A stretch of DNA of 6,931 nucleotides from Alphaproteobacteria bacterium (GCA_013003285.1 JABDJY010000013.1:1-6931), one strand, 5' to 3'; counted from the stretch's first letter, positions 1 through 6,530 are shown. Numbers and translations: made by a program. The notes: a model not told the origin generated them from the sequence alone.

Positions 1-1
1 T

Positions 2-286
2 CTGCCCAAGGGGGTGCAGCGGGTCCTGCTGGGGATCGGCTACCTACTCGGCGCGGCCTTCTTCTTGATGATTATCACTGGCGGTTGGGAAGAGAGCGTT
101 CTTTCCTATGTCGAAGGCGAATACGAAGGCGAGGGTGCGCTGCGCGTGCCGTCCTGGCCCGCCCGCTGGACCGTTCTCATCGGCAGTGCGTTGGCGCTAA
201 TAAATTATTGCGTGATGGCCTATCTCGACGTTTTCAAACCCGAAATGCTGGACTCGGAATTCGATCCGGACGCCCATCTGCTGTAG
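2..286 (+). CDS. dctQ: TRAP transporter small permease (DctQ type), 3' part only
   Basis: This is the C-terminal part of the small membrane subunit of a tripartite ATP-independent periplasmic (TRAP) transporter; the 5' end lies outside the window. The frame is open from base 2 (LPKGVQRVLLGIGYLLGAAF), and the GTG at 14 falls inside the first helix, so it is unlikely to be the true start. About 94 residues are visible: a hydrophobic segment (YLLGAAFFLMIITGG), an acidic loop (VEGEYEGEG), then VPSWPARWTVLIGSALALI, which matches the usual DctQ pattern of an aromatic/proline turn leading into the last helix. The small subunit pairs with the large permease in the inner membrane. The identification rests on this helix pattern and on the DctM gene 33 bases downstream. 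Substrate cannot be told; the symbol is a family label. Confidence 0.8.
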   Translation: MPKGVQRVLLGIGYLLGAAFFLMIITGGWEESVLSYVEGEYEGEGALRVPSWPARWTVLIGSALALINYCVMAYLDVFKPEMLDSEFDPDAHLL

Positions 287-304
287 CAGCGCCATGCGAC
301 GACT

Positions 305-310
305 TAAGGA
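305..310 (+). promoter_or_regulatory. Ribosome binding site deciding the dctM GTG start
   Basis: TAAGGA ends nine bases before the GTG at 320. A nearby ATG at 315 is in a different frame and leads nowhere, so this site supports GTG 320 as the start of the large permease. Confidence 0.6.
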
Positions 311-319
311 AAAAATGCC

Positions 320-1696
320 GTGTTCGAGGTAAATATTGCCATCCTACTGATCGTTGTTCTGATCGCGCTGGTCGCCATCGGCGTTCATATCGTTGTGGCG
401 TTAGGGATGACGAGCGCGCTCGGTATCTTCATGGTCACGGGCGCTGATTCCAATGCCTTCGTGACCGTCCAACGCATGTTGGCGGCGACCGCCTATGAGG
501 CGATCCGTGACTTCGTGTTCGCGGTCATCCCGCTATTTCTGTTGATGGGCGAGTTCATCAGCAAGTCCGGCACGGTTACCGACGTCTACCGCGGCGTCAA
601 TCGGATGTTGCGCCGGTTGCCCGGCCGTTTGGCCATCGCCACGGTTCTGGGCAACGCCATGTTCTCCTTCGTGACCGGCGTCAGCATCGCCTCGGCGGCG
701 ACGTTTTCGCGCATCGCCTACCCGGAAATGAGGCGCCACGGCTATCACAATGGCTTTGCGCTTGGCGCCGTCGCCGGGTCGAGCTGTCTCGGCATGCTGA
801 TCCCCCCCAGCGTCCTGATGATCGTCTGGGGCATTCTCACCGAACAATCGATTGGTCAATTGTTCGCCGCCGGCGTTCTGCCTGGCCTTCTGCTGATGTC
901 GATGTTCATCGTTTACATATTCGCCATGGCGCTGTTGAAGCCGGACGTGGTCGGGGCTGGCGTGCATCCAAATGAGGGCGCCAAGGCCGTCGGCGCCGAT
1001 GTCTCGCCGGAGATGGAAATAGAAGAAGTCTCCACCTCCCAATTCCTGATCAGCTTCGCCGGTATCGTTGCGGTGATTGTCGCCGTGCTTGGCGGCATAT
1101 GGTTCGGCATTTTCTCGCCCACTGAAGGGGCTGGCGCGGGCGCCTTCATCGGCCTGATCTTGGCCGTCATCAAAGGCATGCGGTACCGCGAGTTCATCGA
1201 CGCCATTCTGTCGGTGGGACGCACCTCGGCGCCGATCCTGCTGCTGCTGGTGGCCGCGTCGCTCTATTCGCGAACCCTGGCCATGACCGGCATGGCCAAC
1301 GCCATCGAGGGGCTGTTCCTGGGCTCTGGCATGGCTCCGTGGATGATCATTACGGTAATGGTGCTGATCTGGTTTGCGCTGGGCATGATCATCGACTCTA
1401 TTTCGATCATGTTGCTCACCGCCGCCATATTCGCGCCGATTGCGGTCAAGTTGGGTTTCGATCCGATTGCCTTTGCCATCATCGCCATCATCGCCATCGA
1501 GGCCGGCCTGTTAACCCCGCCATTCGGGTTACTGGTCTATACGGTCAAATCGGCCATACAAGATATTGATCCCAATATGAATGTGATGACCATCTTCAAG
1601 GCCTCGACGCCCTATTGGATCATTATGTTAATCGGCATGGCATTGATCGTCAGGTTCCCGGAGATCGCAACCTACCTGCCGGAACTCCTGTTCTAA
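320..1696 (+). CDS. dctM: TRAP transporter large permease (DctM type)
   Basis: This is the main membrane subunit of a TRAP transporter, which imports a small organic acid or similar solute using an ion gradient. The protein is 458 residues and almost wholly hydrophobic, with roughly a dozen membrane segments. Family signatures are clear: VIPLFLLMGEFISKSG near residue 75, GNAMFSFVTGVSIASAATF near 115, LGMLIPPSVLMIVWGILTEQ near 160, the TGMA segment near 325, GMIIDSISIMLLTAAIF near 355, and EAGLLTPPFGLLVYTVKS near 395. Start is GTG with TAAGGA upstream. It follows the small permease by 33 bases and is surely co-transcribed with it. One oddity is a long polar loop at about residues 210-240 (KPDVVGAGVHPNEGAKAV, then acidic PEMEIEEV), which makes the protein somewhat longer than the usual 425-440. 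The binding protein that would give the substrate is outside the window. Confidence 0.95.
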   Translation: MFEVNIAILLIVVLIALVAIGVHIVVALGMTSALGIFMVTGADSNAFVTVQRMLAATAYEAIRDFVFAVIPLFLLMGEFISKSGTVTDVYRGVNRMLRRLPGRLAIATVLGNAMFSFVTGVSIASAATFSRIAYPEMRRHGYHNGFALGAVAGSSCLGMLIPPSVLMIVWGILTEQSIGQLFAAGVLPGLLLMSMFIVYIFAMALLKPDVVGAGVHPNEGAKAVGADVSPEMEIEEVSTSQFLISFAGIVAVIVAVLGGIWFGIFSPTEGAGAGAFIGLILAVIKGMRYREFIDAILSVGRTSAPILLLLVAASLYSRTLAMTGMANAIEGLFLGSGMAPWMIITVMVLIWFALGMIIDSISIMLLTAAIFAPIAVKLGFDPIAFAIIAIIAIEAGLLTPPFGLLVYTVKSAIQDIDPNMNVMTIFKASTPYWIIMLIGMALIVRFPEIATYLPELLF

Positions 1697-1896
1697 AGGG
1701 CAGTTTTGCGCGCCTAAGCGCATCGCTGGGCGGATTATTAACCATCTTCGGCGATAATCAGCCGTCGGGCGCGATCTATGCTTCGAGAACACAAAGCAGT
1801 GATCGTGACCGCGCAGTTTTACTTGCATATTCCCTGTAGTGCTGGAGAATACCCGCAAGGATAGATCGCTATTGTTTTTCGGTGAGGCTCAGGACT
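1697..1896. other. Intergenic region after dctM, holding the leader of the HEXXH genes
   Basis: These 200 bases carry no convincing ORF. Two weak inverted repeats are visible: TGCGC-GCCTAA-GCGCA around 1707-1722, and GATTAT/ATAATC around 1733-1759 with a long loop. Neither is followed by a T-run, so no intrinsic terminator is called. A poor sigma70-like pair, TTGCAT at 1823 and GAGAAT at 1845 with a 16-base spacer, could be the promoter of the following gene, but it matches the consensus only 4/6 and 4/6. TGAGG at 1883-1887, nine bases before ATG 1897, is the likely ribosome binding site. Confidence 0.35.
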
Positions 1897-2568
1897 ATGC
1901 GCTTGCGTTATCTTTTCGTGGTTTTCTTTTTCGCAACCGGCTGGTTTGTCGCCTCGACCGAGGGTGCCGCGGCCGCCGGGTGCCGGGCGCCACGCGATGC
2001 GGCCGACTTTCGGGTCCATGTCGATGTGCAAGTCGCCGAGCCGCAGGTTTTCAATCATATGAGCAAGGCCGATTTGGGAACCACGAACTCCCATGGCGGC
2101 GAGCGCCAGATTCTCGGCACCACCCAGGGTGGCTTCTCGCTAAGCTGGTCCATCAACTACCAGGTGGCGAATTGGAAGAACGTCTATTGTTTCTGGACGT
2201 CGAGTGCGGAAGTTCAACTGGCGTATCAGACTCTGGACGTCAATATCGCCGCGGAATACGAACCGGGTAGTTGCCAGTACGAAGCGGTGCTCGATCATGA
2301 ATTCGAACATGTTCAGGTGGCGCAGGATATCATGCAGCCCTTTGCGCGGGAGCTCCAGACGGCGCTAACGTCTCTCGCGATCCCCACCGCGCATCTGCCG
2401 GATGTGGCGAACACACCGGAATATGCCCGCGAAGAGGTGGAAGAGGTGTTCCGGCGCACCTTGCTACCGGTGCGCGACCAGATGGCTCAGCTATTGGCCA
2501 ACCGGCAGGAAGAAGTGGATTCGCTGGAAAATTATCAGCGCACGTGGGCGCGCTGCGACCGGTGGTAA
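1897..2568 (+). CDS. Secreted HEXXH putative zinc metalloprotease, tandem copy 1
   Basis: This encodes an exported 223-residue protein of the predicted secreted zinc-dependent protease kind; it may belong to the DUF922 group, but I cannot confirm the family by eye. Residues 1-28 form a signal peptide (MRLR, then a hydrophobic core, then GAAAAG) with likely signal peptidase I cleavage just before Cys29. The core motif is HEFEH at residues 134-138, an HEXXH in which the two His would bind zinc and the Glu would be catalytic. It is preceded by DVNIAAEYEPGSCQYEAVL. Cysteines at 29, 98, 126 and 220 are all kept in the neighbouring paralogue, which suggests two disulfides and a periplasmic location. 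A charged helical region (about 175-205) follows, and the protein ends in CDRW. An in-frame GTG at 1882 gives five more residues but has no ribosome site; ATG 1897 with TGAGG is preferred. The protease activity is inferred from the motif only. Confidence 0.8.
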   Translation: MRLRYLFVVFFFATGWFVASTEGAAAAGCRAPRDAADFRVHVDVQVAEPQVFNHMSKADLGTTNSHGGERQILGTTQGGFSLSWSINYQVANWKNVYCFWTSSAEVQLAYQTLDVNIAAEYEPGSCQYEAVLDHEFEHVQVAQDIMQPFARELQTALTSLAIPTAHLPDVANTPEYAREEVEEVFRRTLLPVRDQMAQLLANRQEEVDSLENYQRTWARCDRW

Positions 2569-2607
2569 CGATCAACATGGCGGTTTAGAGTCACCGGCTT
2601 ATGGATC

Positions 2608-2615
2608 AGGGAGGG
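2608..2615 (+). promoter_or_regulatory. Ribosome binding site deciding the start of copy 2
   Basis: AGGGAGGG ends nine bases before ATG 2625. The earlier in-frame ATG at 2601 lies upstream of this site and would add eight residues (MDQGGRKS) to an otherwise standard signal peptide, so 2625 is preferred. Confidence 0.65.
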
Positions 2616-2624
2616 CGTAAAAGC

Positions 2625-3299
2625 ATGCATAGTCGTAAGTACCTTTGGGCGCTTTCCGTCGCCATCTTGTTCTATGCCGGCGCCCCCAATGACGCCGCGG
2701 CGGCCGAGTGTCAGTCGCCCGACGATGCCGGCAGTTTCGAGGTCAACGTCAAAGTCGATGTCGGGCAGCCGACCATCTACAACCATCGCACCAGGGCGCA
2801 GCTGAGCGGCGCCAGCAGCGTCCACGGCCGCCGTCGCAATATCCTTGGCACCATGCAGGGTAATGTCGATCTGCGCTGGTTCATCAACTACAAAGTCAAC
2901 GAAGTTTCCAACGGAACCTGCTTTTGGGTGGCCAGCGCCGATGTGGAATTGTCGTATCACCAGCTCGACGTCAATATCGCCGCCGAATACGAGCCGGGAA
3001 GCTGCCAGTACGAAGCGATCCTCGAGCATGAATTCGAGCATGTTGCGGTCGCGCAGCAAATCATGAGCCCCTACGCCCAGCAGATCGAGCAGGCGCTCAC
3101 CACGCTCTCCATTCCCACGCCCGACCTGCCCTCGATCGCGGATTCTCCCGCACAAGCGCGCGCTGAAGTCCAAGAGGTATTCCGCCGCGTGTTGCTGCCG
3201 GTGCGCGATCAGATGAACCAATTGGTGCGCGCCCGGCAGGCCGATGTGGACACGCCAGAAAATTATCGCTGGACCTTCAAGAAATGCCGCCGCTGGTAG
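2625..3299 (+). CDS. Secreted HEXXH putative zinc metalloprotease, tandem copy 2
   Basis: This is a paralogue of the gene just upstream, 56 bases away and on the same strand, so the two probably share a transcript. It encodes 224 residues with a signal peptide MHSRKYLWALSVAILFYAG and AAAA before Cys29. By eye, about 55% of the mature residues match copy 1. LDVNIAAEYEPGSCQYEA is identical in both, followed by HEFEH at residues 135-139 (putative zinc site). Cysteines 29, 99, 127 and 221 correspond one for one with those of copy 1. The C-terminal segment VFRR-x-LLPVRDQM is also shared. The signal peptides differ much more than the mature parts, as expected for an old duplication under selection on the folded domain. 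No inhibitor, lipobox or anchor is visible, so the product should be soluble in the periplasm or released. Its target is unknown. The 3' end of this gene recurs as a remnant at 4977-5045. Confidence 0.8.
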   Translation: MHSRKYLWALSVAILFYAGAPNDAAAAECQSPDDAGSFEVNVKVDVGQPTIYNHRTRAQLSGASSVHGRRRNILGTMQGNVDLRWFINYKVNEVSNGTCFWVASADVELSYHQLDVNIAAEYEPGSCQYEAILEHEFEHVAVAQQIMSPYAQQIEQALTTLSIPTPDLPSIADSPAQARAEVQEVFRRVLLPVRDQMNQLVRARQADVDTPENYRWTFKKCRRW

Positions 3300-3335
3300 G
3301 GACCGGTGATAGAAGGAGAGTAGGGCGGGGCGCTG

Positions 3336-3659
3336 CTAACGGACCAACGCGGCGGTCCAGATCACGAGCATGATGATAATCCAGGCGAGCATGGTGAGGC
3401 GCAGGCGCCAGTCGCCTTTGTGGGAGACCCCGAGAAACGCCGAGACATTGACCAGGATCATCAGTGGCCATGTGGCGGTGCGCAGGGCGTCAATGTCGGG
3501 CGCCGTCCAGGCCTGGTACATAGTCGGGATGAAGGTCAGCGGGCCGATCAGAACAATCGCCAGAAAGAACTTGCCCGGCCAAATCTGCACGAAGGACAGG
3601 GTTCGTTGCGCCACCCATTCGCTGAAGACATCGACTGAGTTCGGTATGAGTTTTAGCAC
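3336..3659 (-). CDS. Small three-helix membrane protein, possibly SemiSWEET/PQ-loop-like
   Basis: This encodes 107 residues with three hydrophobic segments at about 31-49, 61-78 and 86-105, the size and topology of a bacterial SemiSWEET half-transporter. The first helix ends LTFIPTMYQAWTAPDIDALR, which recalls the SemiSWEET pattern FLPQ-x-x-K-x-W-x-T followed by a short polar loop, but the PQ pair is PT here. The second helix includes WPLMILVNVSAF. The resemblance is by pattern only; an unrelated small inner-membrane protein is possible. The start is GTG at 3659, with GGGAGA six bases upstream on the minus strand. It converges on the second HEXXH gene, stop to stop, with 36 bases between and no clear terminator. 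It lies 107 bases downstream of the App1 gene on the same strand, so the two may be co-transcribed. If it is a SemiSWEET it would work as a dimer moving small sugars; that is family knowledge, not evidence from here. Confidence 0.6.
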   Translation of the reverse strand: MLKLIPNSVDVFSEWVAQRTLSFVQIWPGKFFLAIVLIGPLTFIPTMYQAWTAPDIDALRTATWPLMILVNVSAFLGVSHKGDWRLRLTMLAWIIIMLVIWTAALVR

Positions 3660-3766
3660 TTAAAGTCTCCCGCGCCGTGTTAGCGCCCGCTTATAGCGCA
3701 AGCGCAACGCGCTCTGCGAGTGTCTTCACGGTGGTTTCGAATTGGTATTGCTGGGGCAGGACGCCG
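3660..3766. other. Spacer between the App1 gene and the small membrane protein gene
   Basis: This 107-base gap on the minus-strand transcript contains a GC-rich self-complementary stretch around 3681-3712 (AGCGC at one end, GCGCT at the other, with GCGCAAGCGC inside). It lacks a T-run in either direction, so it is noted as possible RNA structure, not as a terminator. No ORF is supported here. Confidence 0.3.
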
Positions 3767-4942
3767 TCAGATGCGGCTTTTCAGAAACGCACCGGCCATA
3801 TCCGCTGTGTCGAAAAGCAGCCACAGGTCAGACGGCAAATCTTTGAAGGCCGCTCCTTGATAGCGCGCATCGTCGGCGCTTTCCGCCGTCACATTGCGGA
3901 TCACAATTGCGCGCACCTGATCGGGAAAGCGCCGCGCCACATCGCCGTAGATTTCCGGATCCGCTTCGCCGGAATCGCCGACCAATATGAACTTCCGGTC
4001 GGGGAATCTCGCCAGTAGGTTTTCGATGACCGCCGGTTTGGTCTCGCGCGCGGATGCAAATAGATCGAGAAAGCTCTCATCCTTGAGGCGAAAGGATTTC
4101 AGATGGAAGGAGCCGTTGGGGAGTTCGGCTTCGTCGAAAAAATCTTTCAATGGCGGATAGAGCTGCCAGGGCGATGAGGAGACATAGTGAATGGCGGCGC
4201 CCTTGCTCACGAAGTCTCGATAAAGTGCCGCCATGCCCGGCGCGGCGACAAAGGGCTTGAGGAAGCTGTTCTCCAGCAGCGCCTTCTTGTCACGGACCTC
4301 GCTCAGTTTAACGGTATCGTCGATATCGGAGATGACCGAGAGGCCGTCGCGCGGCACCAACAACGCGTCGCCGGTGAAGTTCCGCGTGTCGCCGTTGGGC
4401 GGCTCCAGGGCGTAGCGCAGCCAGAAAGGCGCGGGTTCGGGTCCAGCGATGCGGCGCTCGATCGCGATTTCGGCGAAGAGGTGACCGTTGGCGTGGCTTG
4501 GCCCCAGGTCGCGCGCCGCCGTGCTCAGGGTCAGGTCGATCCGTTTGCCGCGTTCGCTATCGACCAGGAACCAGGCGGCGCGCTGGCGGAAGATATCCGA
4601 TTCCGCCGCGCTGCGGTCGAGGCCCAGCGCCGCCGCGGCGGCGGCCAGAGCGCTTTTTCGCAGCAAAGAATCGCGCTCCGGCTCGAAGACCCAGGCGTGA
4701 ATGGGAACGACCCAGCGCGAACTGTCTTCGCTGAGATGGCCGGCGGTGGGAAAGAAAATAACCTCTTCGTCGGATTTCAGCGACGATGCCGGCGCCGCCG
4801 TAATCGAGAGGAGGAACGCCAGTAGCGCGGCCGCGACCCAGGTCGCCCCATAGGCCGCCCAACCGGCCGGCATCGAGGTGCCAGCTCTCTCGAATCCCGC
4901 CGCGACCTTGGTCATTGTCCGCGCCTGTCCGAAAATCTCCAT
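3767..4942 (-). CDS. Exported App1-type (DUF2183) HAD phosphatase
   Basis: This encodes about 391 residues with the App1 catalytic domain (DUF2183), named for yeast App1p, a magnesium-dependent phosphatidate phosphatase of the HAD superfamily. With the start at 4942, the N-terminal region holds a signal or anchor helix at about 34-52 (ATWVAAALLAFLLSITAAPA), then an N-terminal domain beginning EVIFFPTAGHLSEDSSRWVV. HAD motif I is DIDDT at 206-210 (nucleophile and second Asp), motif II is SSSPW at 255-259, Lys302 lies in ETKPAVIENLL, and motif III is GDSGEADPEIYGD at 322-334. All catalytic positions are present, so activity is likely, though the substrate in bacteria is not established and lipid phosphate is only the family guess. 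The start is uncertain: TTG 4951, ATG 4942, ATG 4915 and ATG 4873 are in frame and none has a good ribosome site; 4915 or 4873 would give a more standard signal peptide. The promoter must lie in or beyond the HEXXH gene remnant immediately upstream. Confidence 0.88.
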   Translation of the reverse strand: MEIFGQARTMTKVAAGFERAGTSMPAGWAAYGATWVAAALLAFLLSITAAPASSLKSDEEVIFFPTAGHLSEDSSRWVVPIHAWVFEPERDSLLRKSALAAAAAALGLDRSAAESDIFRQRAAWFLVDSERGKRIDLTLSTAARDLGPSHANGHLFAEIAIERRIAGPEPAPFWLRYALEPPNGDTRNFTGDALLVPRDGLSVISDIDDTVKLSEVRDKKALLENSFLKPFVAAPGMAALYRDFVSKGAAIHYVSSSPWQLYPPLKDFFDEAELPNGSFHLKSFRLKDESFLDLFASARETKPAVIENLLARFPDRKFILVGDSGEADPEIYGDVARRFPDQVRAIVIRNVTAESADDARYQGAAFKDLPSDLWLLFDTADMAGAFLKSRI

Positions 4943-4976
4943 AGGGTACAATATCAGACAAAGCCGGGGCAGGCGC

Positions 4977-5045
4977 TACCGGCAGGCCGATGTCGATACG
5001 CCGGAGGATTATCGCTGGACCTTCAAGAAACGCCGCCGCTGGTAG
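4977..5045 (+). pseudogene. Remnant 3' end of a third HEXXH-protease gene copy
   Basis: These 69 bases match the last 22 codons plus stop of the second HEXXH gene (3231-3299) at 61 of 69 positions, without gaps. They translate as YRQADVDTPEDY then RWTFKKRRRW and stop; the intact gene reads ARQADVDTPENY then RWTFKKCRRW and stop. Homology begins abruptly at about 4973-4980 and ends at the TAGGG of the stop. Outside the first codon, four of the six differences are silent third-base changes, which suggests the fragment diverged while still part of a working gene. The conserved final cysteine has become arginine. There is no start, no signal peptide and no HEXXH, so nothing functional can be made from it. 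It matches copy 1 much less well. It sits between the start of the App1 gene and the end of the response regulator gene. Confidence 0.85.
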
Positions 5046-5094
5046 GGGTGGAGCCGTGGGCGTTCTGTGCCGCGACGGCCGCTTTGACCAATTT

Positions 5095-5526
5095 TTAAGC
5101 CACGGGTTCGGGATTTCTGTGGGCGATAATTCGTGAAGCGACTTTAAGCTTTTTGCGCAATTCGTCGAGTGAGAATGGTTTTTTAATGAAGCCGTTGACG
5201 CCGAACGCTTTGGCTTCGGCGACGGCGGAATAGTTGGCCTGCCCGGTAACCATGATGAACAGCAAGTCCGGCTCGCAAGTACGAATTTGCCGCAGTAGTT
5301 CCATGCCGTCCATCTTCGGCATGTTCCAGTCGCAGAGCACCAGATCGACTATGTCCTCGTCGTCGAAAGAGCTTAGTAACTGCAGCGCTTCGACGCCATT
5401 TTTCGCGGTGAATACCTGTGTAGTGCCCATATCGTGCAACATGCGCGTCGTCATCTTCAATGACTGAGGACTGTCATCGACCAATAGTATCCGCAACGGA
5501 TCAGGCTTGTTGTTAGGCGTGGTCAT
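5095..5526 (-). CDS. CheY-like single-domain response regulator
   Basis: This encodes 143 residues, a complete receiver domain without an output domain. The acidic pair is Asp17-Asp18 in ILLVDDSPQS, the phospho-acceptor is Asp66 in LVLCDWNMPKMDG, the switch Thr is Thr94 in FIMVTGQAN, and the conserved Lys is Lys116 in FIKKPFS. All active positions are present, so it should accept phosphate and act by protein contact or as a phosphorelay carrier. Its start ATG at 5526 lies inside the end of the histidine kinase gene, overlapping it by 14 bases in another frame, with AGGAAGGA at 5531-5538 as a strong ribosome site within the kinase reading frame. This points to translational coupling and a shared function. 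Because the kinase upstream is truncated, the regulator may now depend on another kinase. Confidence 0.93.
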   Translation of the reverse strand: MTTPNNKPDPLRILLVDDSPQSLKMTTRMLHDMGTTQVFTAKNGVEALQLLSSFDDEDIVDLVLCDWNMPKMDGMELLRQIRTCEPDLLFIMVTGQANYSAVAEAKAFGVNGFIKKPFSLDELRKKLKVASRIIAHRNPEPVA

Positions 5527-6530
5527 AGGTTCCTTCCTCGGCCGGAAGATCCAGAGATGGTGGGCTAGGTTTGTCGAGTTCCTGCCGCAGAATTCGGGCG
5601 AGGTATTCCGGTTTGACCGGCTTTTGCAGGAACTGGCAGTTGTCCGGCAATTTGTCAGTGCTGATGCCGGCGCGGTTTGGATAGTCGGACATGAAGACGA
5701 TTTTTATGTCTGGGTAATCTCCGCGAATAATATCCGCGGCCTCGAAGCCGTCCATGTTCGGCATCACCACATCGCTGAGTATCAGGTCGATTGTGCCGGC
5801 GTGATCGGCTTCGACCTCTAGTGCATCGAAACCGTCACAGGCTGTAAGAATGTCGTAGCCCAGCGTATCGAGTATTTCCCGCACGATTTCTAAGAGCGCC
5901 GGATCGTGCTCAATTTCGGCGATGTTTATCTGAGGAATGCGATCGACCGCCGGCAGGTAGATTTTGAAGTTGGCGCCTTTGTTCGGGGCGCTGTCGACTT
6001 CCACGGAACCCTTCGAGCTTTGCGCGAAACCATATACCATCGCTAACCCAAGTCCGGTGCCCTTGCCCGGTTCTTTGGTGGTGAAAAACGGTTCGAAAAT
6101 ATGTGCCGCGGTTTTCTCGGTCATACCCTCGCCATTGTCGCGCACGGACACCTCAATAAAACGGCCGGGCGATAAGTTGGCGCGAGCTTTGGCCGCTGCT
6201 TCGTCCAATTCGACGATGCGCGACGTAATTTCGATGAGGCCGCCTTTTGGCATGGCATCGCGAGCATTAACAACAAGGTTGATAAGGGCCTGCTGGAATT
6301 CCGATGCATCGGTCTCGACACAGGCGCCTTCGGCAAAGTTTTTAACGTCTAGTTTGTAGCGTTCACCGGTCGATTTTCGCAGCAGATCTTTGATTTCTGA
6401 GATCGAGTCCTCGACCCGGAAAACTCTATTTTCCATGATTTGACGGCGGCTGAAAGATAGAAGCTGGCTGGTTAGCTTCGCAGCCCGATCGGTGCCGATG
6501 AGGACCTCTTCAAGCGTAACCGCCTGGCTG
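5513..6530 (-). pseudogene. Hybrid histidine kinase, 5'-truncated, lacking sensor and phospho-histidine
   Basis: The recognisable kinase runs from AVTLEEVLIGTDRAAKLTSQ (codons from 6523 downward) to the TAA at 5513, about 336 residues. It begins at the second helix of the dimerisation domain (RAAKLTSQLLSFSRRQ). It then has the HATPase domain: N box ALINLVVNARDAM (about 6286-6248), G1 box VRDNGEGM, F box IFEPFFTT and G2 box GKGTGLGLAMVYGF (about 6064-6023). A C-terminal receiver follows with acceptor Asp in LILSDVVMPNMDG (codon 5771-5773) and Lys in FLQKPVK. The H-box helix and any sensor are missing. The reading frame stays open to 6910, but that extra stretch is antisense to two plus-strand genes and looks spurious. 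No plausible new start with a ribosome site is seen; ATG 6436 has none. It was probably co-transcribed with the CheY-like gene that overlaps its end. Confidence 0.8.

Noticed and set aside
533..1042. 169-residue minus-strand ORF opposite dctM
   Set aside because: Rich in His, Arg, Gly and Gln with no domain, and antisense to well-conserved DctM motifs.
1707..1760. Intrinsic terminator after dctM
   Set aside because: The stems are only 5-6 bp and no T-run follows either of them.
1976..1988. Lipoprotein lipobox before Cys29 of the first HEXXH protein
   Set aside because: The context is AAGC without Leu at -3, and the paralogue has Glu directly before the same Cys; the cysteine fits a disulfide role better.
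1839..2270. 143-residue plus-strand ORF overlapping the first HEXXH gene in another frame
   Set aside because: Arg/Gly-rich translation and no ribosome site; a frame shadow of the real gene.
2535..3221. 228-residue minus-strand ORF opposite the second HEXXH gene
   Set aside because: The plus strand there has a signal peptide, ribosome site and paralogue; the minus frame has no such support.
4187..4825. 212-residue plus-strand ORF opposite the App1 gene
   Set aside because: It is antisense to a gene with clear HAD motifs; the translation is rich in Arg, Gly and Gln without any recognisable domain.
4557..4961. 134-residue minus-strand ORF overlapping the start of the App1 gene
   Set aside because: An alternate frame of the App1 coding strand with low-complexity Arg/Gly sequence.
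3231..5045. Integrase-type attachment sites bracketing the minus-strand block
   Set aside because: The flanking repeats are not identical (61/69), differ mainly at silent positions, and no recombinase gene lies between them.
5046..5094. Terminator for the response regulator gene
   Set aside because: Only a 4-bp GCCG/CGGC stem is seen downstream on the minus strand, with no T-run.
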